In this document: piece after piece, positions 1 to 5,977 of the stretch
Layout of the letters: each line of letters opens with the position of its first letter
Numbering within the stretch: the first letter of the stretch is position 1
Source: Rickettsia typhi
Lineage (GTDB): Bacteria; Pseudomonadota; Alphaproteobacteria; Rickettsiales; UBA1997
Reading direction: 5' to 3'
Length of the DNA stretch: 7,443 bases
NCBI GenBank assembly: GCA_945874115.1
Contig: CAMCFD010000074.1
Coordinates: 1 to 7,443, forward strand
Translations under genes and position numbers: made by a program
The notes under the pieces: generated by a model
The model's input: the letters and a program-made list of their open reading frames with translations, nothing else
What the model was told of the DNA's origin: nothing
Database searches by the model: none

Positions 1-350
1 TGTCTAAAAAATGTGAGTTACTTAATGTTGGTGTGATGAGTGGAAACAATGTTTCTCACTCTAATCGTAAAACAAGAAGAAAGTTTTATCCAAACTTGAA
101 AGTTGTTTCTTTGAAAAGTGAAACTTTAGGAGTTGATTTAACTCTTAAAATTGCCACTTCTACTTTGAGAACAGTTAATAAATTTGGCAATATTGATAAC
201 TTTTTAGTGAATTGTCGTTTTGCAAAATTGACCGACAAAGCAAAAGCTTTGCGCGTTAAAGTCAAAAGAAAATTGATTAAAAACGGAACAATTAACGAAG
301 TTCAAATCGTTAAAGAAAAAAGAGTTAAAGTAACAGCTAAAGCAGAATAA
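1..350 (+). CDS. rpmB: 50S ribosomal protein L28 (lacks only the first base of its start codon)
   Basis: L28 is a small basic protein of the large ribosomal subunit. The frame is open from the first bases. The window starts with TG, so an A or G at position 0 would complete the start codon, giving M-S-K-K-C-E-L-L and a protein of 116 residues. In-frame GTG (33) and ATG (36) codons exist, but starting there would remove the conserved N-terminus. The hallmark run G-N-N-V-S-H-S-N-R-K-T-R-R-K-F lies at residues 15-29, followed by P-N-L. The later L-R-T-V and G-N-I-D-N-F-L segments resemble alphaproteobacterial L28. Members I remember are about 95-105 residues, so the lysine-rich C-terminal tail (roughly residues 95-116) is a modest extension. 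No rpmG (L33) partner is visible. A strong terminator follows, so rpmB probably ends its transcript here. Identity is very secure. Confidence 0.96.
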   Translation, partial: SKKCELLNVGVMSGNNVSHSNRKTRRKFYPNLKVVSLKSETLGVDLTLKIATSTLRTVNKFGNIDNFLVNCRFAKLTDKAKALRVKVKRKLIKNGTINEVQIVKEKRVKVTAKAE

Positions 351-359
351 GCTTTAGTT
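335..359 (+). repeat. Inverted repeat spanning the rpmB stop codon
   Basis: CTAAAGC at 337-343 is the exact reverse complement of GCTTTAG at 351-357. One G-T pair and one A-T pair extend the stem outward to 335 and 359. The 7-base loop (344-350) contains the TAA stop. The hairpin sits about 25 bases before the main terminator and could help stabilise the mRNA 3' end. That role is inference, and a 7-bp stem in AT-rich DNA could be chance. Confidence 0.45.
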
Positions 360-383
360 TGGTTTTTAAAAGAGAAAGTTTTT

Positions 384-420
384 AGGGTTCGTCTAATTAA
401 TTTTAGGCGAGCCCTTTTTT
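384..420 (+). terminator. Rho-independent terminator of rpmB
   Basis: GGGTTCGTCTAA (385-396) pairs with TTAGGCGAGCCC (403-414) across a 6-base loop. This gives 12 consecutive pairs, two of them G-U. An outer A-T pair (384/415) leads into the six-T tract 415-420. The two wobble pairs become A-C mismatches on the other strand, and no T-run follows the stem there. The structure therefore acts in the rpmB direction and would not serve the convergent gene. This is the clearest regulatory element in the window. Confidence 0.9.
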
Positions 421-458
421 GTTGTGCGAGTTTTGTTGGTTGTTTGAAAAAGTTCGAC

Positions 459-1253
459 TTATTCTTCTTTGAATCCGCTAAAATTAACGACTTTACACTC
501 TTCAATTTCGAGATAATCTTGGCAATATTGCAGCTTTCTGCACTCATCATTGATTGGTGTGTTCATGCAATCTTGTGGCGCCGTGTGCTTTACTAGAGCC
601 TTGTCTTCGCCTGGAAATTTGCATAATTTGAGGTTTTTTATCGCATCAAATTCGTTGTTTTTTGAGTTTACGACTGCCATAATTTTTTGAGAATTAGTTT
701 TTGGTGCGAAGACTATAAATTCAGAAAATGGCGTAAAATCATATTCATCGTTGAAAAAGCCATATTCTTTGTGGGTTTTTTGAGAATCGTGCAAAGTGTA
801 AAAATCATATAAAAATTTTGTTATCGCGCAATCAGAAACTTCCTGTTTTTCATTTTCTAAAATTCCTTTTGTTAAAATTAAATTTTTTACTTCGCCGTTT
901 TCAACTTCAAATGAAATTGTGTTTTGATTTTTCGTTGATAATTTATAGCTTGAGTCCTTGATTTTAAAGATTTTTACTGTATCATTTTGAGTCTGAAAAG
1001 CGATAATTTTTGATTGAAAAACAACCAAATCTGTTTGGTGAAAATAAGGAGTTTCATCGGTTTTTTTATCACGAAAAAAACAGCTTCCCTCAATTATTTT
1101 TTCGCAATTAGCGACGCTTGCTGGTATTTCTAGAAAATAAGAAGAATCGATCGCGATATTTAATTCTTTGGCGATTTTTGGCTTTGCAAAGGCGCTGTTG
1201 GCGCTTAAAAAAATTGCGAGAAATAGTGTAATTTGAATATAAAAAATTTTCAT
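459..1253 (-). CDS. Hypothetical exported protein with eight cysteines
   Basis: I do not recognise this 264-residue protein. It begins with a good Sec-type signal peptide: Lys2, a hydrophobic stretch at about residues 3-17, and an A-F-A site predicting cleavage after residue 23. There is no lipobox cysteine, so a soluble periplasmic or secreted product is expected. The mature part is lysine-rich and looks like alternating beta strands. It has eight cysteines (50, 58, 142, 211, 229, 238, 244, 253), five within the last 54 residues, which suggests disulfide bonds after export. No other membrane segment or enzyme motif is evident. The start is fixed by the signal peptide and lies one base from the divergent rnd start, so any promoter must lie inside rnd. 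No terminator is visible after its TAA stop. Signal peptide, length and base composition support a real gene. Function is unknown. Confidence 0.8.
   Translation of the reverse strand: MKIFYIQITLFLAIFLSANSAFAKPKIAKELNIAIDSSYFLEIPASVANCEKIIEGSCFFRDKKTDETPYFHQTDLVVFQSKIIAFQTQNDTVKIFKIKDSSYKLSTKNQNTISFEVENGEVKNLILTKGILENEKQEVSDCAITKFLYDFYTLHDSQKTHKEYGFFNDEYDFTPFSEFIVFAPKTNSQKIMAVVNSKNNEFDAIKNLKLCKFPGEDKALVKHTAPQDCMNTPINDECRKLQYCQDYLEIEECKVVNFSGFKEE
1214..1243 (+). promoter_or_regulatory. Candidate sigma70-type promoter for rnd inside the divergent gene
   Basis: TTGCGA (1214-1219) and TATAAA (1238-1243) are separated by 18 bases and resemble -35 and -10 boxes (4/6 and 5/6 matches to the E. coli consensus). 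Initiation about seven bases after the -10 would fall near 1250, leaving only about five bases before the rnd ATG, so the transcript would be nearly leaderless. AT-rich DNA produces such matches often, so this is only a candidate. Confidence 0.3.
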
Positions 1254-1254
1254 A

Positions 1255-2325
1255 ATGCAAAATTATTATGTAGATTCACAAAAATTGTTTACGAAAGCGA
1301 TTGAATCTGTTTATAAAAAACAAGTTGTAGCAATTGATACTGAATTTACACGACAAAAAACTTATTATCCAATATTATCTTTGGTGCAAATTGCAGTTGG
1401 AGATGAAATTTTTGCCGTCGATTGTTTGGCGGACATTGAATTGAAGCCAATTTACGATATTATTTCTGATCAAAAAATAAAAAAGATTTTTCATTCTTGC
1501 TCGCAAGATTTGGAAATTTTTCACCAGAAGGATAAAAATATTGCGCAAAATGTTTGCGATATTCAGTTGATGGCGAATTTTTGTGGGATTGGCTACAATA
1601 TCGGATATTCGGGGATTGTCGAAGAATTGATTGGCGTGAAGCTTGATAAAAAAATGCAAAATAGTGATTGGCAAAGTCGTCCGCTTAGCAAAAGGCAAAT
1701 TGAATATGCGATGCTTGACGTGACTTATTTGGAAGAGATTTACCAAAAATTATGGACGATTTTGCTTGAAAAAAAGCGCGAGAAATGGTTTTTGCAAGAT
1801 ATGGAAAGCGTTGTAAATGAACCTTCGGTTGAGAATAGAGACAATTTATTGCGTAATTTTATTCGCGATAAAAAAGGTTATGCGAAAAGCGGAAAAAATT
1901 TGGCGAAATTGAGGCATTTAATTTTGTGGCGCGAGAAAATGGCGCAAGAAATTGATGTTCCAAGGAGACATTTTTTGTCGGACGAAGCGCTTGAGAAGAT
2001 GGCGATTGGCAATAATTTTAATGTGAATTTGAGCGAGAAAAATATTTGCGAGATTAAAAATATTTTTGCACAAATCGAGAGTGGAAATAATGATGTTGAT
2101 TTAGAAGAAAAAATATATATTATGAGTGAAGCTCAGAAAAATCAATATGTTACGGCGAAAAATATGGTTGCAAAAATCGCTGATGACGAAGGTTTGAAAG
2201 AGCAATTTTTGGTGACATCGGGCGTTTTGAAAGACGTGGTTGCGAAGAAAAAAAGAGTTGATGAATTGGTTTTTGGTTGGCGCTATGATTTGATTGGTGG
2301 AAAATTGGAAGAACTAATTTCTTAA
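1255..2325 (+). CDS. rnd: Ribonuclease D (DEDDy 3'-5' exoribonuclease)
   Basis: RNase D trims the 3' ends of tRNA precursors and other structured RNAs in the cytoplasm, using two metal ions. The product has 356 residues, close to E. coli RNase D at about 375. The exonuclease domain occupies roughly residues 1-175. It has ExoI D28-T-E30 (in A-I-D-T-E-F), ExoII Asp85 (in S-C-S-Q-D-L-E), and ExoIII Y151-x3-D155, so the DEDDy set is complete. An HRDC domain follows at about residues 205-275 (L-R-H-L-I-L-W-R-E, then V-P-R-R-H-F-L-S-D-E). The ATG at 1255 is preferred because residues 2-12 match the family's first strand and the next methionine is about residue 106. There is no Shine-Dalgarno sequence. 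Only three bases separate its stop from tpiA, so the two are probably co-transcribed. Confidence 0.95.
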   Translation: MQNYYVDSQKLFTKAIESVYKKQVVAIDTEFTRQKTYYPILSLVQIAVGDEIFAVDCLADIELKPIYDIISDQKIKKIFHSCSQDLEIFHQKDKNIAQNVCDIQLMANFCGIGYNIGYSGIVEELIGVKLDKKMQNSDWQSRPLSKRQIEYAMLDVTYLEEIYQKLWTILLEKKREKWFLQDMESVVNEPSVENRDNLLRNFIRDKKGYAKSGKNLAKLRHLILWREKMAQEIDVPRRHFLSDEALEKMAIGNNFNVNLSEKNICEIKNIFAQIESGNNDVDLEEKIYIMSEAQKNQYVTAKNMVAKIADDEGLKEQFLVTSGVLKDVVAKKKRVDELVFGWRYDLIGGKLEELIS

Positions 2326-2328
2326 AAT

Positions 2329-3204
2329 ATGAAAAAGAAAATAATTGTTGCAAATTGGAAGATGAATAATGGTTTTGACGAGGCTGACCAGTGGTTCTTG
2401 GGGCTTTTGCAAAAACATGAAACTGAGAAAAACGTGCTTCAAAATGTTGATGCGGTTGTTTGTCCGTGTGTGATTTTAATTGACAGCATGGCGGCGAACC
2501 TTGCGGATTATAGCTTCGACAGTGTTGAGAAAAATGTGGCTTTGCAAAATAAGGCCATCGAAGAGTTTAAAGAAGAAGAATTGACAAAAATGGTTTTGGC
2601 TCAAAAGCCTCTGTCTATTGGTGCGCAAGATTGTCATTATGAAAGTTTTGGTGCTTTTACGGGTGATGTTAGTGCAAAAATGATTGCTGAAGTTGGTTGT
2701 GAATATGTGATTTTGGGTCATAGCGAGAGAAGGCAAAATCACGTTGAGTCTAGCGAAACTGTGTCGAAGAAGGTGTCGGCTGTTGGTGCGCAAAAATTAA
2801 TTCCGATTTTGTGTGTTGGCGAAAGCAAAGAGATTCGCGACGCCGGCTCTCATCTTGAATTTGTTTATAAACAGTTGATGGAATCGGCGCCAAAAACCGA
2901 AAAATTCAAGAAATTCGTGATTGCTTATGAGCCGATTTGGTCAATAGGGACGGGCGTTGTGCCTTCTGTTGCACAAATTAAAGAAATGATGAATTTGATT
3001 CATAAAGTCGCGAGAGAAAAATTGTCGCATTTAGCTGATGAGTTTTTTGTTTTGTATGGCGGCTCGGTTTCTGTTGATAATTCTGGCGAGATTTTGGCTA
3101 TTTCTAATCTTGACGGGCTGTTGATTGGCAAGGTTAGTCTTAATGTTGATGACTTTTTTAATATTTGTAAAAAAGCGTCTGTTGCGACGTCGGTTTCGGT
3201 TTAA
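2329..3204 (+). CDS. tpiA: Triosephosphate isomerase with an internal insertion
   Basis: This cytosolic TIM-barrel enzyme interconverts dihydroxyacetone phosphate and glyceraldehyde 3-phosphate in glycolysis and gluconeogenesis. All catalytic residues are present: Asn9 and Lys11 (N-W-K-M-N), His131 (G-H-S-E-R-R), Glu201 (Y-E-P-I-W) and the flexible loop 6 beginning I-G-T-G. The phosphate-binding Y-G-G-S-V is at 242-246. The protein is 291 residues against about 250 for typical bacterial enzymes. The excess lies at about residues 60-93, between the helix after C-P-C-V-I-L-I-D and the strand S-I-G-A-Q. This segment is charged and probably helical. The later phosphate loop reads I-G-K-V-S-L where G-G-A-S-L is common. 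The gene starts three bases after rnd without a Shine-Dalgarno sequence, so translational coupling is plausible. The enzyme should be active. Confidence 0.96.
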   Translation: MKKKIIVANWKMNNGFDEADQWFLGLLQKHETEKNVLQNVDAVVCPCVILIDSMAANLADYSFDSVEKNVALQNKAIEEFKEEELTKMVLAQKPLSIGAQDCHYESFGAFTGDVSAKMIAEVGCEYVILGHSERRQNHVESSETVSKKVSAVGAQKLIPILCVGESKEIRDAGSHLEFVYKQLMESAPKTEKFKKFVIAYEPIWSIGTGVVPSVAQIKEMMNLIHKVAREKLSHLADEFFVLYGGSVSVDNSGEILAISNLDGLLIGKVSLNVDDFFNICKKASVATSVSV

Positions 3205-3236
3205 TTTAGAGTTGTTGGAAAGTTTTTCAAAGTATG

Positions 3237-3262
3237 TTTTTTTAATTTATTTTTTTAATTTA
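3237..3262 (+). repeat. Two tandem copies of a T-rich 13-mer before fumC
   Basis: TTTTTTTAATTTA occurs twice back to back (3237-3249 and 3250-3262), followed by TTTT and then the fumC ATG. The whole leader just upstream of the start is U-rich and contains no Shine-Dalgarno sequence. It could be an unstructured ribosome landing site, or simply slippage-prone AT-rich DNA. The repeat is exact, but its function is inference. Confidence 0.6.
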
Positions 3263-3266
3263 TTTT

Positions 3267-4814
3267 ATGACAAATTTTCGTATAGAGACCGATTCGTTCG
3301 GTGAAATCAAGGTTCCATCTGGTGCATATTATGCGGCGCAAACGCAAAGAAGTGCGCAAAATTTTCCGATTTGCAATGATAATGCGGGGCATAAAATGCC
3401 AAAAGAAGTTGTGCGCGCGATGCTTTTGGTCAAGAAAGCTGCGGCTTTGACGAATAAAGATTTAATGAAGGCTGATCCTAAATCTAATGAATTCAAGAAA
3501 TTTTCTGCAGAAATTGCTGATAAAATTGTTGATGCGGTTGATGAAATTTTGGCTCGTTTCGACTGGTTTTATGATAATCATTTTCCGCTAGTTGTCTGGC
3601 AGACTGGCTCTGGGACGCAAACGAACATGAATGTTAATGAAGTTATTGCGGGTGTTGCTAATGAAAAAGCAACTGGTGTGAAAGGTGGAAAAGCGCCGAT
3701 TCATCCAAATGATCATTGTAATTTAGGACAAAGTTCGAATGACACTTTTCCTACAGCCATGCATGTTGCGACCGTGTTGTTGACTTATGAAAAATTATTA
3801 CCGACTTTGGTGCATTTTTCAAACGAACTTGCGCTTAAAGAAAAAGAATTCGCCAAGATTGTTAAGATTGGTCGCACACACACGCAAGACGCGACTCCGG
3901 TGACTTTAGGGCAAGAATTTTCGGCCTATAAAGTTCAGGCGCAAACTTCGGCGGTTTTTATTTCGCAAGCAATTTCATATGTTGTTCATTTAGCGCAGGG
4001 CGGTACAGCTGTAGGAACGGGACTAAATTGTCATCCAAAATTTGCTGAAGAATTTGCGAAAAAAATTACTGAAGTTTCCGGTTTTAAGAAAATTTATAGC
4101 GAATTAGTTAATCTAGAATTATGTCGTACAACCTTGGCGGACGGCGTTTGGAAGGTTAAAGATTCTAATTTATTTCAGCTTGGATTAAATTATGGCGATA
4201 ATTTTTATACAAATAAAAATAAATTTTTTGCACTTGCTTGCAATGATGAATTGGTTAATTTGTCGGGAAGTTTGAATTCTCTGGCGGCGTCGGTTATGAA
4301 AATCGCCAATGACATTCGCTTTTTGGCTTCGGGCCCGCGCTCCGGTCTTGGCGAAATTAGTCTTCCTGAAAACGAACCCGGATCGTCAATTATGCCAGGA
4401 AAGGTTAATCCGACCCAGTGTGAGGCTTTGACGATGATTGCGTGTCAAGTGATGGGAAATCACGTTGCAGTCACTGTTGGCGGTTCTAATGGCCATTTTG
4501 AGCTGAATGTTTTTCGTCCAATGATAATTCGCAATATTATCGAATCGATTAATTTGTTGAGCGATGGAATCAACAGCTTTATCGATCAATGTCTTGTTGG
4601 AATCGTTGCAAATGAGGCCCGCATAAAGCAATTGCTTGAGCAATCTTTGATGCTTGTGACGGCGCTTAATCCTTATATTGGTTATGATAATGCGGCGAAA
4701 ATTGCGAAAAAAGCGCATAAAGACGGAACAACTTTGAAGCAAGCGGCTCTTGAGTTAGGATTGGTTAGTGAAGCGGATTTTGATAAATGGGTTGTTGCAA
4801 AAGATATGGTTTAA
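3267..4814 (+). CDS. fumC: Class II fumarate hydratase with an internal insertion
   Basis: The iron-independent, oxygen-stable fumarase converts fumarate to L-malate in the TCA cycle. It acts as a cytosolic homotetramer. Signatures in order are G-S-G-T-Q (114-118), H146-P-N-D at the B site, Q-S-S-N-D (155-159), G-R-T-H205-Q-D-A-T-P with the catalytic-site histidine, and G-S-S-I-M-P-G-K-V-N with Ser374 matching E. coli Ser318. The Q-C-E-A-L-T continuation marks fumarase rather than aspartase. It has 515 residues against about 467 in E. coli. Roughly 13 extra residues precede F-P-L-V-V-W-Q, and about 37 lie at 275-311, before the helix that normally begins T-x-P-N-K-F-E. Here that motif reads T-N-K-N-K-F-F, losing the Pro and Glu. 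A 62-base gap separates it from tpiA. Catalytic residues are intact, so function is likely kept. Confidence 0.96.
   Translation: MTNFRIETDSFGEIKVPSGAYYAAQTQRSAQNFPICNDNAGHKMPKEVVRAMLLVKKAAALTNKDLMKADPKSNEFKKFSAEIADKIVDAVDEILARFDWFYDNHFPLVVWQTGSGTQTNMNVNEVIAGVANEKATGVKGGKAPIHPNDHCNLGQSSNDTFPTAMHVATVLLTYEKLLPTLVHFSNELALKEKEFAKIVKIGRTHTQDATPVTLGQEFSAYKVQAQTSAVFISQAISYVVHLAQGGTAVGTGLNCHPKFAEEFAKKITEVSGFKKIYSELVNLELCRTTLADGVWKVKDSNLFQLGLNYGDNFYTNKNKFFALACNDELVNLSGSLNSLAASVMKIANDIRFLASGPRSGLGEISLPENEPGSSIMPGKVNPTQCEALTMIACQVMGNHVAVTVGGSNGHFELNVFRPMIIRNIIESINLLSDGINSFIDQCLVGIVANEARIKQLLEQSLMLVTALNPYIGYDNAAKIAKKAHKDGTTLKQAALELGLVSEADFDKWVVAKDMV
4089..4199 (+). other. In-frame insertion in fumC with nested inverted repeats
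   Basis: Compared with the remembered E. coli FumC, codons 275-311 have no counterpart. The DNA here has three paired blocks in consistent order: AATTAG (4102-4107) with CTAATT (4165-4170), AATC (4110-4113) with GATT (4161-4164), and AACCTT (4130-4135) with AAGGTT (4152-4157). The arms are uneven because the left one has extra bases. This recalls Rickettsia palindromic elements, which insert in frame into genes and add about 30-50 residues. The extra codons are well supported. The mobile-element origin is speculative. Confidence 0.45.
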
Positions 4815-4838
4815 AAAATATCTAAATATTTAAGAAAA

Positions 4839-5963
4839 ATGCCTTATCCGAGAAAAACTGTTGCTGAGATTGATTTGAGGGCTTTGGCGGCTAATTTTGC
4901 GGCTATAAAATCTTTATTGAAGCCGCAAACGAAATTGACTGCGGTGGTTAAGGCTAATGCCTATGGTCACGGCGCGGTGCCAATTGCGCAAGAGCTTGAA
5001 AGGCTTGGCGCCGACATGTTTGGAGTTGCGTGCGTTTATGAAGTGGCTGAATTAAGAAATGCGAAAATAAAATTACCAATTCTTAACATGGGGCCAACCT
5101 TTATAGATGAGGCTTCTGCGGTGTTTGAATATAATTATATCCCCACAGTTTTTTCTTTTGATCTTGCGAAAAAAATTTCCGAGATCGGTCTAAGTCTCAA
5201 TAAAAAAGCGCAAATTCATATTAAGGTAAATAGTGGAATGAACAGGCTTGGCGTGGATTTGGAAGATGCTTTGCAATTGATTCTTGATATTCGTAAATTA
5301 CCAAATATTGAAATTTCTGGCTTGTTTACACATTTTGCTGACGCCGACGCGCCTAGTTCTGGCGTGACAGAAATTCAGTTGCAGAAATTCGACGAGATTT
5401 TGCAAAAATTAAGTGATGCAAAAATAAACATTCCACTGATTCACGCGTCTAATTCTGCCGGTGTTTTGTTTTGGCGCGATGTCGAATTTGATATGGTGCG
5501 CGTTGGCTCGGCGCTTTATGGATATTCCCCATCTGATGATGAGAAATTAAAATTGCCTATAAAATTGCAGCCCGTAATGGCTCTTAAAACTTACGTTTCC
5601 TTCGTGAAAACTTCTGAAGCAAATACGCCGATTTCTTATGGCTGGACATTCTTTACCAAAAAGAAATCGGTGATTGCGACGCTTGCGATTGGCTATGCGG
5701 ACGGGTTGCGACGCTCTCCTTATAATTGCGCACAAGTTTTAGTTGGTGGAAAAAAAGCGCAAATCGCGGGCAGGGTCTGTATGGATCAGACCATAATTGA
5801 CGCTGGTTCTATCGATGTTAAAGTTGGTGATGAAGTTGTTATAATGGGCAAACAAGGCGATGAAGAAATAGATGCTTGGCAAGTTGCAAAAGCAATCAAG
5901 ACAAGCGTTTATGAGGTTTTGACAAGCGTTGCTTCTCGCGTAACAAGAATTTATATAAGATAA
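4839..5963 (+). CDS. alr: Alanine racemase (PLP-dependent)
   Basis: Alr interconverts L- and D-alanine in the cytoplasm, supplying D-Ala for the peptidoglycan stem peptide through D-Ala-D-Ala ligase. The fold is an N-terminal TIM barrel (about residues 1-235) followed by a C-terminal beta domain. Lys38 in V-V-K-A-N-A-Y-G-H-G forms the PLP aldimine. Tyr286 in I-G-Y-A-D-G is the opposing catalytic base. Lys129 (carbamylated in the Geobacillus enzyme) and Arg136 in K-V-N-S-G-M-N-R-L-G are both present. G-R-V-C-M-D-Q supplies the substrate-binding Met-Asp pair. At 374 residues it is typical in length. The ATG at 4839 gives the usual short lead into the V-x-E-I-D-L motif. It lies 24 bases after fumC with no clear Shine-Dalgarno sequence. 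Sequence alone does not separate a biosynthetic Alr from a catabolic DadX, but no dadA gene is nearby. Confidence 0.96.
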   Translation: MPYPRKTVAEIDLRALAANFAAIKSLLKPQTKLTAVVKANAYGHGAVPIAQELERLGADMFGVACVYEVAELRNAKIKLPILNMGPTFIDEASAVFEYNYIPTVFSFDLAKKISEIGLSLNKKAQIHIKVNSGMNRLGVDLEDALQLILDIRKLPNIEISGLFTHFADADAPSSGVTEIQLQKFDEILQKLSDAKINIPLIHASNSAGVLFWRDVEFDMVRVGSALYGYSPSDDEKLKLPIKLQPVMALKTYVSFVKTSEANTPISYGWTFFTKKKSVIATLAIGYADGLRRSPYNCAQVLVGGKKAQIAGRVCMDQTIIDAGSIDVKVGDEVVIMGKQGDEEIDAWQVAKAIKTSVYEVLTSVASRVTRIYIR

Positions 5964-5977
5964 TTTTTGGCAAAAAA

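Noticed and set aside
33..350. Starting rpmB at the GTG (33) or ATG (36)
   Set aside because: The in-frame codons from base 3 encode the conserved L28 N-terminus (S-K-K-C-E-L), and the TG at 1-2 is the tail of the true start codon just outside the window.
302..550. Minus-strand open frame overlapping the rpmB 3' end and the exported-protein 3' end
   Set aside because: It overlaps two better-supported genes and crosses the rpmB terminator. Its translation shows only low-complexity Lys/Leu/Ser sequence.
1375..1746. Minus-strand open frame inside rnd
   Set aside because: It is an antisense shadow of a conserved gene with intact catalytic motifs. The translation has no recognisable features.
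2476..2793. Minus-strand open frame inside tpiA
   Set aside because: It lies wholly antisense to a conserved enzyme gene. The translation looks like random His/Phe/Asn-rich sequence.
4386..4742. Minus-strand open frame inside fumC
   Set aside because: It is antisense to the most conserved part of fumarase, where codon constraint on the sense strand explains the lack of stops.
4815..4838. Short AT-only inverted repeat between fumC and alr
   Set aside because: It is only about five bases per arm in A/T sequence, which is expected by chance.
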